Positions 55,551-64,000 of a DNA stretch of 64,000 bases are shown piece by piece. The position numbers and the translations under genes are program-made. Source of the stretch: Bacteroidota bacterium. Lineage in GTDB: Bacteria; Bacteroidota; Bacteroidia; Bacteroidales; F082. Where the stretch lies: positions 8,590 to 72,589 of the forward strand of contig NYYH01000014.1 in NCBI GenBank assembly GCA_002686705.1, given 5' to 3'. Every line of letters starts with the position of its first letter. Position 1 is the first letter of the stretch. Under the pieces are notes generated by a model. That model did not search any database, was not told the origin of the DNA, and worked only from the letters and a program-made list of their open reading frames with translations.

Positions 55551-56543
55551 TCAAGTTTTGCCTAGTTTGCGTAAGGCGACCCACTGTTTAAGCATTTCTC
55601 TAGAATCTGTTGCAGGATAACCCAATACCGTCTTTCCGGCAGGTACATCGTTCATAACACCAGAACCCGCACCCACAATGGCTCCATCGTGTATTGTTGT
55701 GTGGTCTTTTATAGAAGCACCTCCTCCAATTATAACGCCATCACCTAAAGTAACTGATCCCGCCAAACCACTGTTGCCCGCCATAATACATGAACGGCCC
55801 ATTACACAATTATGGCCAACCTGAACAAGATTGTCAATCTTACACCCATCTCCAATAATTGTCGAACTAAACTTGCCACGGTCAACACATGAGCCTGCTC
55901 CAATTACAACCCCATTTCCAATAATAACATTCCCAATATGAGGAATTTTAACAAGCCCTTTGCCATCTTCACTCGGACGATAACCAAATCCATCAGCACC
56001 AATGCTTACATTAGTGTGAAAAATACAAAATTGCCCTATTTCGCAACGCTCTCGAATAACGGTCCCCGACCAAATAACAGTACCATTACCAATTTTGGTT
56101 TCATCTAGAATTGTAACGTTAGGAAATAAAACAACGCTATCGCCCAAAATAACATCTTTGCCAATGTAACTACCCGCACCAATTTTACAACCTTTTCCCA
56201 TTGTTGCTGATTCATGAATAACAGCTGTTGGATGAATGTCATAATCAACCTGAGGAAGACCAGGGTCAAACACTTCCAATAACTTAGCCATAGCCAGATC
56301 TGCATTATTTACTTTAATTAATGCACGATTTTCACCTGGTTCAATTTCCAGTTTATCATTAACAATTGCCGCACAGGCTTTTGACGTATCCCATAACAAT
56401 GCATATTTCGAACTTCCAATAAATGAAATGTGATTATTAGACGCTTTGTCAAGTTGCTCAGCTCCTATTATCCGCTGATTAGTATCTCCAACCAATTCAC
56501 CTTTTAATATTTCGTTGATTTCTTTAATTGTTAACGATTTCAT
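55551..56543 (-). CDS. lpxD: UDP-3-O-acylglucosamine N-acyltransferase LpxD
   Basis: 330 residues, normal length. The N-terminal uridine-binding domain is followed by about nine left-handed beta-helix (hexapeptide) turns (IGAGSYIGKDVILGDSVVLF...) with the catalytic His in QVGHNCVMGRSC. It adds the second acyl chain in lipid A synthesis. Its upstream gap (56544-56724) holds nothing distinctive. Confidence 0.95.
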   Translation of the reverse strand: MKSLTIKEINEILKGELVGDTNQRIIGAEQLDKASNNHISFIGSSKYALLWDTSKACAAIVNDKLEIEPGENRALIKVNNADLAMAKLLEVFDPGLPQVDYDIHPTAVIHESATMGKGCKIGAGSYIGKDVILGDSVVLFPNVTILDETKIGNGTVIWSGTVIRERCEIGQFCIFHTNVSIGADGFGYRPSEDGKGLVKIPHIGNVIIGNGVVIGAGSCVDRGKFSSTIIGDGCKIDNLVQVGHNCVMGRSCIMAGNSGLAGSVTLGDGVIIGGGASIKDHTTIHDGAIVGAGSGVMNDVPAGKTVLGYPATDSREMLKQWVALRKLGKT

Positions 56544-56724
56544 AGGGTTCTTTTTTGTTAATGGACCTTTGTGTACAGCGCTGGCAAAACTATAAAAAAC
56601 AAGGAAATGGATACCATTTTTGGTTTGTTAAGTATTATTCTGGAATTTTAAAGAAGTAGAGCTAAGGTCAATAGCTGGTAAACCTCAATTATTTAATTTC
56701 TTGGATTCTTACAACCATCAAACA

Positions 56725-56750
56725 AATAAAAGACATTGATGTCTTTTATT
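56725..56750. promoter_or_regulatory. 26-bp palindromic operator before ric
   Basis: Two 12-bp arms, AATAAAAGACAT and ATGTCTTTTATT, around TG, perfectly symmetric. It lies in the -33 region of the ric promoter (-7 TATATTTG at 56761-56768). A nitric-oxide or redox-responsive regulator (for example Rrf2/NsrR or CRP/FNR-like) is plausible, since ric repairs nitrosylated clusters. Confidence 0.7.
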
Positions 56751-56760
56751 AAACATTTAA

Positions 56761-56768
56761 TATATTTG
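56761..56768 (+). promoter_or_regulatory. Bacteroidota -7 element before ric
   Basis: TATATTTG, 29 bp before the ATG at 56797. Confidence 0.5.
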
Positions 56769-56796
56769 CAAATTCAAAAAACAAAATATATCAGAG

Positions 56797-57498
56797 ATGG
56801 AAATAAAAAAAATAGACGAATTAACAGTTGGTGAAATTGTAGCAAACGATTTTAGAGCATCATCAGTTTTTAAAAATGCAGGTATTGATTTTTGTTGCGG
56901 AGGAAAACAAAGTCTTGAAGAGGCTTGCCTTGAAAAAGGAATCAATAAAGAAGAATTAGCATTAGAATTGAAAAACCTTGAAAAGGAACCAACCAACAAT
57001 TCCATTAATTTCAAAGAATGGGAATTAGGATTTTTATGTGATTACATTGTTAATACGCATCATAAATTTGTTGCAAAAAATTTACCTGAAATAGTATTTT
57101 ATACAGAAAAAATAGCAACTGTACATGGAGAACACCATCCTGAATTAATTGTTGTTGCAAACCTATTTAGCAAAATAAATGACGCACTTATACCTCACTC
57201 GAAAAACGAGGAGGAAATTCTTTTTCCTGCAATTAAAGAAATGGTTTTAAATGAATCACCGACAGCAAAGAAGACAATTGTAAGTGAGATTACGCGTATG
57301 TTGGAAGAGCATGATAATGCCGGAAAAGCTATGGATGAAATAAACAGGAAAACAAAGTCTTATCAAGTGCCGGAAGATGGTTGTGCAACGTATCAGGTCG
57401 CATTTAAAATGCTTCAAGAATTTGAAGACGATCTACATGTTCATGTTCACCTTGAAAACAACATACTTTTTCCTAGAGCCATTGAATTGGCAAGTTAA
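56797..57498 (+). CDS. ric: Iron-sulfur cluster repair di-iron protein (ScdA/YtfE/RIC)
   Basis: 233 residues. The N-terminal ScdA_N domain contains AGIDFCCGGKQ; the hemerythrin-like domain has the metal-binding histidines in VNTHHKF, VHGEHHPE, IPHSKNEEEILFP, LEEHDNAG and HVHVHLENNILFP. It repairs iron-sulfur clusters damaged by nitric oxide or oxidants. Stand-alone gene under a palindromic operator. Confidence 0.95.
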   Translation: MEIKKIDELTVGEIVANDFRASSVFKNAGIDFCCGGKQSLEEACLEKGINKEELALELKNLEKEPTNNSINFKEWELGFLCDYIVNTHHKFVAKNLPEIVFYTEKIATVHGEHHPELIVVANLFSKINDALIPHSKNEEEILFPAIKEMVLNESPTAKKTIVSEITRMLEEHDNAGKAMDEINRKTKSYQVPEDGCATYQVAFKMLQEFEDDLHVHVHLENNILFPRAIELAS

Positions 57499-57615
57499 AA
57501 AGAGCTCACTAATTTGAATAACCAACTTTTTTCTGACGTTGTTTAAATCATTTTTAATTTCTAACTAATTCTTAAATAAACCATATCTTCGGCGCTAAAA
57601 TAATTAAAGCGCATT

Positions 57616-58785
57616 ATGGAGTCATTAATATCCCCCGACAGCCACGTAGTTTTGTTTTTAATGGTTATCGGCGCAGCGGCCCTAGGTATTTATTCTGAAT
57701 ATAAAAAGTGGTTTGGCAAACTTTCTGGCATACTTGTAACTATGATTTCTATGTCTTTACTATCAATGGCAGGAGTAGTTCCAGTTGCTTCTAATCCGAA
57801 CATTAAAGTGGATGTATACGAGATGGTATTCAGCTACTTTATTCCTATTTCAATTCCAATGTTATTATTTAGCACCAATATTACAAAAATAATAAAGGAA
57901 AGTGGAAAGCTACTAGTAGCATATATTATTGGAGCAATAGGTATTGTAATAGGATGTTTTATTGCTTATAGCTTTATCGATCTGGGGGAGGATTCTGGAA
58001 ATACCGCAGGTGTTATTGCGGCTACTCTTATAGGTGGTAGTGTTAATTTTATTGCTGCTGCCAAAATATTGAATTTTAGTACAAATCCCATGTTTACAGC
58101 AACAATCGCCGTTGACAATTTTGTATCTAATTTATACACTTTATTTCTGTTTTTAACCCCTTCTATTATTTTTCTCTCACGGTTTTTTGTAAAGCCAAAG
58201 AAGGAAAATCTTGAGGATAAAGATGAAAAGCAACTGGAAGAAAAATTCCCAATTACAATGGAGCGAATTGCCGTTTCGTTATTTATTGCAGCATTAATTG
58301 CTGCCATGGGCAATATAATTGCCCCCCCCATTACAAAATCTACTACAAACAGATCTTAATTTGAGCCTACTTTTAATTACAATTTTTGCGGTTGTTGCAG
58401 CTAATCTGTTTCCAAAAAAACTAATTGCTTTAGAGAAAACATCTTTTTCACTTGGCATGTGGATGATGTATGTGTTTTTAGCAGTAATTGGAGCAGCGAC
58501 CAATATTGAGCAAATATTAAGTATTGGCCCCTCCGTACTATTATTCTACATTACAATAATGCTTTTCCATTTTGTGTTTTTGGTTTCTTTAGCGAAACTT
58601 TTCAAACTAGATGTTTATGAAGTAGTTGTTTCATCTGCAGCAAACATAATGGGGCCTTCGGTAGCGGCACCAATGGCGGCATCCATGGGACGAAAAAAAC
58701 TAGTTACACCGGCATCCTTGTCGGAATACTAGGGTATGTAATTGGAACTTTTATTGGTGTTTCAATTGCAATGTACCTATCGTGA
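57616..58785 (+). pseudogene. DUF819 family membrane transporter, two frameshifts
   Basis: Frame 1 runs from 57616 to a stop at 58359. The frame is lost at a C8 tract (58322-58329), where C7 would read IAPPLQNLLQTDLN and join directly to frame 2 (to 58732). Frame 2 is lost at ...RKKLVTP near 58690-58710, and frame 3 supplies GILVGILGYVIGTFIG to 58785. Together they make one DUF819 protein of about 390 residues with about ten membrane segments and conserved KKLVTPGILVG-like end. The substrate of DUF819 proteins is unknown. One insertion and one deletion, both at homopolymers or short repeats. Confidence 0.88.
58322..58329 (+). repeat. C8 homopolymer in the DUF819 gene
   Basis: Eight C in a row in an otherwise AT-rich genome, exactly at the frame break; a slippage hotspot. 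Confidence 0.85.
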
Positions 58786-58992
58786 AGCTCAATGGATATA
58801 TAATTGATAATAAATAACTGAAAATACACATTATTAGTTTTCCAATCAATAAAAATTCAATTAACAAAAAATTAAAACTAGTTGATTGTGTTTTAGTTAA
58901 AGCAATAAACAGATTTAAGGCGATCAATAGCTTTGGCTCGTCGGAATTTTAGTTGATATTTAGCTATCTTTACACTCCAAAGAAAGTAAGCT

Positions 58993-60741
58993 ATGAAAAA
59001 GCGATGGGTGCTTAGAGAAAAACCTGATCACGAGGTAGTTGAGCGGCTATCCAAAGAGCTTAATATAAATACTATACTTACCACATTACTAATTTTCCGA
59101 GGGATTACTACCTATAAAGATGCTAAGTCTTTTTTTCGACCACAACTTACTGATCTATTGGATCCATTCCTGATGAAGGATATGGACAAAGCTGTTGAAC
59201 GGGTAATCTCAGCCAAAACCACGGGTGAAAAAATTATGGTTTACGGTGATTATGATGTAGATGGAACTACAGCAGTAAGTATAGTTTATTCATATTTGAA
59301 AAACACTCACAAAAAAGTTGATTTTTATATTCCCGATAGATATAAAGAAGGGTACGGTATATCCTATATTGGAATTGATTATGCTGTTGAACATGGATAT
59401 AAACTTCTAATTTCTCTCGACTGTGGTATTAAGGCTGTTGAAAAGGTTGACTATGCAAAGAAGAAAGGTCTTGACATTATAATTTGCGATCATCATCGAC
59501 CCGGTGAAATTATTCCTGATGCAGTAGCCGTTCTTGACCCCAAACAACCCGACTGTAACTATCCCTTTAAAGAATTGTCAGGAGCAGGAGTTGGGTTTAA
59601 ATTAATTCAGGCACTTTCGATTCGATCTGAGATACCTGTTGAAAAGATTTACTCGTGCCTCGATCTTGTGGCAATAAGTATTGCTGCTGATGTAGTTACC
59701 ATGGTTGGTGAAAACAGAACACTTTCTTATTTCGGTTTAAAGAATCTGAATAAAGAGCCACGTATTGGAGTTAAATCATTGCTTAAATCTGCAGGTGTCG
59801 GCAAAAAAATGAGCCTGGGAGAAGACCAATATTTTAAAAAGAAAATTACTGTTAGTGATCTGGTATTTTTGCTTGGTCCAAGGATTAATGCTGCTGGCAG
59901 AATTGAAAGTGCCACAGATTCAGTACGATTGTTGATCAGCAACAATATAGAATACGCCGAGAAACTAGGCAAACAAATTAATGATTTGAATACAACCCGT
60001 CGAGAGCTCGACAGTAATATTACCAAAGAAGCATTACAGATTCTCAATGAAGACAAAAACATTAACAATAAAAAAGCAACAATAGTTTATAATGATAATT
60101 GGCACAAGGGTGTTGTCGGGATTGTTGCATCTCGTCTAATTGACAGCTATTATCGACCAACAATTGTACTAACAAAAGCAGATGGAATACTTTCTGGATC
60201 GGCCAGATCTGTCAAAAATTTTGATATTTATGATGCAATAGATTCAACAAGCCATCTTCTTGAAAACTTCGGCGGACACAAATACGCCGCAGGCCTTGCC
60301 CTTAAGCCTGAAAATCTTGATGAATTTATTAGTAAGTTTCAGGATTATGCTGATAAACATATTTCGGAGGATATGCTTGTTCCTGAAATAGAAATAGATG
60401 CCGAATTATTTATTAGCGATATTAATTTTAAGTTTTATAAAATTCTAATGCAATTTGCCCCTTTCGGCCCTGGCAATATGTCACCTGTTTTTCAAACAAA
60501 AAATGTGATTGATACAGGTTTTGCAAAACTTGTTGGAAAGAAAGACAACAAACACCTAAAATTTTCCGTAGTACATCCTGACAGAACAGGGAATCCTGTG
60601 CCCGCAATTGCCTTTAATCAGGGTCGCCATTTGGAAGAAATGGAAAAGGGTACACCCTTTGAAATATGTTATCACATTGATGAAAATACATGGCTAGGCT
60701 CAACAACACTCCAGCTTCGAGTATTAGATATTAGGTTTTAA
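58993..60741 (+). CDS. recJ: Single-stranded-DNA-specific exonuclease RecJ
   Basis: 582 residues. The DHH phosphoesterase motifs are MVYGDYDVDGTTAVS, ISLDCGIKAV and CDHHRPG; the DHHA1 domain includes SGSARSVKNFDIYDAI and GGHKYAAGLAL. It degrades single-stranded DNA 5' to 3' in recombination and repair. A near-consensus -7 element TATCTTTA lies at about 58965. Confidence 0.96.
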   Translation: MKKRWVLREKPDHEVVERLSKELNINTILTTLLIFRGITTYKDAKSFFRPQLTDLLDPFLMKDMDKAVERVISAKTTGEKIMVYGDYDVDGTTAVSIVYSYLKNTHKKVDFYIPDRYKEGYGISYIGIDYAVEHGYKLLISLDCGIKAVEKVDYAKKKGLDIIICDHHRPGEIIPDAVAVLDPKQPDCNYPFKELSGAGVGFKLIQALSIRSEIPVEKIYSCLDLVAISIAADVVTMVGENRTLSYFGLKNLNKEPRIGVKSLLKSAGVGKKMSLGEDQYFKKKITVSDLVFLLGPRINAAGRIESATDSVRLLISNNIEYAEKLGKQINDLNTTRRELDSNITKEALQILNEDKNINNKKATIVYNDNWHKGVVGIVASRLIDSYYRPTIVLTKADGILSGSARSVKNFDIYDAIDSTSHLLENFGGHKYAAGLALKPENLDEFISKFQDYADKHISEDMLVPEIEIDAELFISDINFKFYKILMQFAPFGPGNMSPVFQTKNVIDTGFAKLVGKKDNKHLKFSVVHPDRTGNPVPAIAFNQGRHLEEMEKGTPFEICYHIDENTWLGSTTLQLRVLDIRF

Positions 60742-60779
60742 ATTCAAACGCTAATTTCAACCTATACCATTAAATTTCT

Positions 60780-61322
60780 TTATTTGCTATTCTGAAGATT
60801 CTTTAGTTTAAAAGCAAACGAAATCAGCACAATCCCAATAATAATGGACATAACACCTATAATTACAACAAAAACGGATGCCAGGGCAAAAGGATTAAAA
60901 AAGAGAAGTATCCCAAAAATTATAGTAAATAAGCCGCTGTAAAGTAGAAACCGTTTATCACCCTTGGTTTCTAGGCTTGCCATAATAATTAATTGGCCAA
61001 TACCAAGTAGAATTGCCCAGATTCCGACAATAAACACAAAAATTTCAAGAGTTTTTTCTGTAAAAAATGACAGAACCACACCAAGCCCAATTGTAACTAT
61101 GGCGCTAATTAAATCGGTTCCATAATTTAATTTGTTTTTCATGCTTGAATATACCCCAAACATCATTGCAATACCCACAATAATCATAACAATGCCGAAA
61201 TACATAATAATAACTTTCAGAGTGTCTAATGGAGAGAAAATAGCCATTAAACCAAATAGCAAGGCAATTAATCCGTTAAAAGCCAATACCGACCAATTAA
61301 TTGAATAAGAGTTTGATTTCAT
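60780..61322 (-). CDS. DUF308/HdeD-like membrane protein
   Basis: 180 residues with six hydrophobic segments in three similar pairs, each with a PhhG-like turn (FGLMAIFSPLDTL, LGVVLSFFTEKTL, FGILLFFNPFALA). This is the HdeD/DUF308 fold; E. coli HdeD helps acid resistance, but the role in Bacteroidota is unknown. Convergent with recJ. Confidence 0.88.
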   Translation of the reverse strand: MKSNSYSINWSVLAFNGLIALLFGLMAIFSPLDTLKVIIMYFGIVMIIVGIAMMFGVYSSMKNKLNYGTDLISAIVTIGLGVVLSFFTEKTLEIFVFIVGIWAILLGIGQLIIMASLETKGDKRFLLYSGLFTIIFGILLFFNPFALASVFVVIIGVMSIIIGIVLISFAFKLKNLQNSK

Positions 61323-61465
61323 TTTTAAGAATATTAGTGAGCAGTAAAGATAACTTATTTCTGGATTTGGATTTTTATTAAAGAATAGTCTAATTTTGTA
61401 TTAACATAACAAATAAAAGGAGCAAAAAGGCTGAGAACAAGGTAGTAATAACCAAACTTAACACC

Positions 61466-62863
61466 ATGAACAGAATTAGCATTTTTCTAGTAATCATTTT
61501 TTCCTGTACCGCATTAATAGGCCAAGTGACATTCATAATCAGCTCATTACCGGAATCGACACCCTCCGAGGATATAATATATCTAGCAGGAGATCTGAAT
61601 TCATGGAATCCCGGAAATCCTGATTTCGCACTTGAAAAAAACACTGATGAATTGTGGTTTATAACACTTCCTGGACAACCTGATGGAAGTCAAATAGAAT
61701 TTAAGTTTACCCGTGGTGATTGGGGTACTGTTGAAAAAGGAGCCAACGGCGAAGAAATAGCAAATCGAGAATTTACTTTCGGGAATGGCGACACCGTTTA
61801 TGTTGAGATATTAACTTGGGCCGATACGGGTGGGAGCGGTAGCTCAACTGCAGCCGAAAATGTGTTCATTATAGATGAAAACTTTTATATTCCACAATTA
61901 GACCGCACCAGGCGAATATGGATTTATCTTCCCCCCGATTATGATAATTCCAATGAACATTACCCAGTGTTATATATGCACGATGGGCAAAATCTTTTCG
62001 ATGCGTTTACCTCCTATTTAGGAGAATGGGAAATTGATGAGACCCTGAACGAACTTGCCGAAGATGGTTATCAGGTGCCTATTGTCGTAGGAATTGATAA
62101 CGGAGGAGAGGAAAGAATGAATGAGTATAATCCATGGGTAAACCCACAGTATGGAGGAGGGCAAGGAGATGAGTATATCGACTTTCTTGTATTTAACTTA
62201 AAACCGTATATTGATAAAAACTATCGAACCTTGTCAGGAAAGGAAAATACGGGTATAATGGGAAGTTCCATGGGGGGGTTAATTTCACAATACGGCGCAC
62301 TTAAATTTCAGGATGTTTTTAGCAAATCAGGAATTTTTTCTCCAGCTTACTGGACAGCTGACTCGATATGGGCATTTACAAATGAAACAGGCAAACAGCA
62401 AAACATGAAACTTTTTCAGTTAATAGGTGGTGAGGAAGGATCTGGTGCGATAGATGATATGTGGGCTATGCATAATGTATTCACAGATCTTGGATTTAGT
62501 GAAAATGAACTTTTTTCAATTGAAGTAGAGAACGGACAACACAATGAAGCCTTCTGGAAGGAACAATTTGCCGATGCTTACTTATGGATGTATACTTCTT
62601 TTGCCAATGACATTAACGAAATTATCAGAAGTGTAGAAATGGAAATAACCCCAAACCCTGCTAAAAATTATATTACGCTAGACAGTAATAAATTTGGAAA
62701 CAACGACAGCCTTGAGATAATTGATATGAGGGGAAGAAAAATCATGAACCTTAATATTGGCGACAATGGAAAGGTTGACGTTAAGGGATTAAATCCGGGC
62801 AGTTATATATTGATTATTAAAACAAAAGAGAGAACTTATTACGGAAAGTTTATAAAGATATAA
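61466..62863 (+). CDS. Secreted carbohydrate/ester hydrolase with T9SS sorting domain
   Basis: 465 residues. Signal peptide MNRISIFLVIIFSCTALIGQ. Residues about 21-130 form a starch-binding-like domain (LAGDLNSWNPGNPDF). The esterase-D-like alpha/beta hydrolase part has Ser268 in GSSMGG, with IYLPPDYDN and MHDGQNLF before it and the probable His in NGQHNEAFW. The C-terminus (ITPNPAKNYITLDSN, GSYILIIKTKE) is a T9SS type A sorting domain. It is probably an exported esterase acting on glycan- or siderophore-linked esters; the substrate is inferred only broadly. Confidence 0.9.
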   Translation: MNRISIFLVIIFSCTALIGQVTFIISSLPESTPSEDIIYLAGDLNSWNPGNPDFALEKNTDELWFITLPGQPDGSQIEFKFTRGDWGTVEKGANGEEIANREFTFGNGDTVYVEILTWADTGGSGSSTAAENVFIIDENFYIPQLDRTRRIWIYLPPDYDNSNEHYPVLYMHDGQNLFDAFTSYLGEWEIDETLNELAEDGYQVPIVVGIDNGGEERMNEYNPWVNPQYGGGQGDEYIDFLVFNLKPYIDKNYRTLSGKENTGIMGSSMGGLISQYGALKFQDVFSKSGIFSPAYWTADSIWAFTNETGKQQNMKLFQLIGGEEGSGAIDDMWAMHNVFTDLGFSENELFSIEVENGQHNEAFWKEQFADAYLWMYTSFANDINEIIRSVEMEITPNPAKNYITLDSNKFGNNDSLEIIDMRGRKIMNLNIGDNGKVDVKGLNPGSYILIIKTKERTYYGKFIKI

Positions 62864-62935
62864 GAAGTTTCAAAACAAAAAACCATCTCCAAATTAACAA
62901 ATCGGAAGTAGATTTTAATTAGCCAATTTATAATC

Positions 62936-63928
62936 TCAGTCAATAGCCCATTTTAAATAAATAGAACCCCAGGTAAATCCACCACCAAAAGCAGCAAGAA
63001 TAAGATTATCGCCTTTTTTTAATTTTGGAGCCCATTCAAAAAGACACATTGGAATTGTTCCATTAGTAGTATTGCCATACCGCTCTATATTGATCATCAC
63101 CTTCTCCCTTTCAATACCCATACGTCTTGCAGTAGCATCAATTATACGCATATTTGCCTGATGAGGAACAAGGTATGCAACATCTTCTGCCTTAAGATTA
63201 TTCCTCTCCATTATTTCAGCTGAAACATCTGCCATTTTAGTAACAGCAAATTTAAATACGGACTGCCCCTCTTGAAAAATAAAATGTTCGCGCGCATCAA
63301 TAGTTTCATGTGTTGGAGGTTTTGCCGAACCACCAGCTTTTTGATGTAGGTGGGGTATTCCTACACCATCACTATATAAAGCAGAATCGATAATTCCTAG
63401 ATTTTCAGTTGTTGGCTCTAATAATACAGCACCGCCAGCATCTCCAAATAATATACACGTTGTCCGATCAGTATAATCAACAATTGAGGACATTTTATCT
63501 GCACCAACAATTATAACTTTTTTATATTGTCCTGACTCAACAAATCTTCGGCCAGTTTCAAGGGCATAAAGAAACCCTGAACAAGCCGCGTTTAAATCGT
63601 AACTAAAAGCATTCTTAATTCCAATATTTTCACTAATAATCGTAGCTGTTGCAGGAAACAACATGTCGGGGGTTGCTGTGGCACAGATTATTAATTCAAT
63701 TTCATCAGGAGAAGTATTTGTTTTTTTAAGCAAACCTTCAACTGCTTTTGCACCAATAACCGATGTTCCCTGTCCTTCACCTTTTAGTATGTGTCTTTCT
63801 TTTACCCCAGTACGTGTAACGATCCATTCATCTGAAGTATCCACTAAAGTTTCAAGCTCTTTATTTGTCAGAATATATTCAGGAACCCACGCGTGTATTC
63901 CGGTTATAGCTGCATTAATTTTTGACAT
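62936..63928 (-). CDS. fabH: 3-oxoacyl-ACP synthase III FabH
   Basis: 330 residues from ATG 63928 (an upstream in-frame TTG at 63958 is unlikely). Catalytic Cys in [11 protein letters not shown], His in VPHQANMRI and Asn in [10 protein letters not shown]. It starts fatty acid synthesis by condensing acetyl-CoA with malonyl-ACP. Last gene of the window, followed at the 3' side of its strand by the secreted hydrolase. Confidence 0.95.
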   Translation of the reverse strand: MSKINAAITGIHAWVPEYILTNKELETLVDTSDEWIVTRTGVKERHILKGEGQGTSVIGAKAVEGLLKKTNTSPDEIELIICATATPDMLFPATATIISENIGIKNAFSYDLNAACSGFLYALETGRRFVESGQYKKVIIVGADKMSSIVDYTDRTTCILFGDAGGAVLLEPTTENLGIIDSALYSDGVGIPHLHQKAGGSAKPPTHETIDAREHFIFQEGQSVFKFAVTKMADVSAEIMERNNLKAEDVAYLVPHQANMRIIDATARRMGIEREKVMINIERYGNTTNGTIPMCLFEWAPKLKKGDNLILAAFGGGFTWGSIYLKWAID

Positions 63929-64000
63929 ACGTTGTTTTTTCAAATTATTGAGGCTCAAAAATACAAATTTTCAATTGGCATTTTAAAACATAAAAATTAT

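Noticed and set aside
1..64000. CRISPR arrays, rRNA genes or prophage
   Set aside because: No regularly spaced repeats, rRNA-like sequence or phage structural genes were seen on reading the window.

Overview
The window comes from a chromosome of the phylum Bacteroidota, probably a Bacteroidales/Marinilabiliales-type anaerobe or facultative anaerobe. Five things support this. Type IX secretion (T9SS) C-terminal sorting domains are present on three proteins. Many genes are preceded by the Bacteroidota promoter element TAnnTTTG, and ribosome-binding sites are mostly weak. The base composition is AT-rich. Lineage-typical proteins such as DUF4175, YwqK/MORN-like and S9 peptidases are present. Hydrogenase maturation genes lie next to the redox regulator Rex. 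The species cannot be named from the sequence alone.

Layout. 0-5 kb: a minus-strand molybdenum-cofactor operon (TauE/SafE-type permease, mobB-like, moeA, moaA, moaC, MOSC-Mog fusion), led by a structured 5' RNA that looks like a Moco riboswitch. 5-9 kb: an uncharacterised TIM-barrel-like protein, an intact IS3-family element and a DJ-1/PfpI protein. 9-22 kb: two S9 peptidases, a hybrid histidine kinase with a frameshifted signal peptide, a thioredoxin-like protein, an amidinotransferase followed by a ureohydrolase remnant, tRNA-Cys, a CWC-type small protein, folB, gltX and an M1 peptidase with a T9SS tail. 22-37 kb: a plus-strand housekeeping run (DUF4175 protein, ATPase-like regulator, ybeY, mnmG, methyltransferase, NtrY-like kinase, flippase, hemW). 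mnmG is flanked by two perfect or near-perfect parS sites, so this part of the chromosome is probably near the replication origin. 36-43 kb: a small PepSY membrane cluster, a MORN-like protein, a frameshifted lipoprotein gene, nadA, a very AT-rich gap, rpiB and lutB.

43-56 kb is the accessory part. It holds an arsenic cluster (arsC-acr3 on minus; sigZ and arsM on plus), a TlpA-like gene broken by one TAG, ogt, Rex-controlled hypA-hypB and rex, an IS1634-like transposase and a chimeric cytochrome/T9SS pseudogene. Two small genes then share with arsM an almost identical non-standard promoter. I read arsM plus these two small genes as a candidate SigZ regulon that mobile DNA has since interrupted. 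55-64 kb: lpxD, the iron-sulfur repair gene ric behind a perfect 26-bp palindrome, a doubly frameshifted DUF819 transporter gene, recJ, a DUF308/HdeD-like membrane protein, a secreted esterase with a T9SS tail, and fabH.

Up to seven genes show single-base lesions or remnants. They concentrate in sensors, redox proteins and transporters and often sit at homopolymers (A6, C8), so read-level verification would separate real decay or phase variation from sequencing error.
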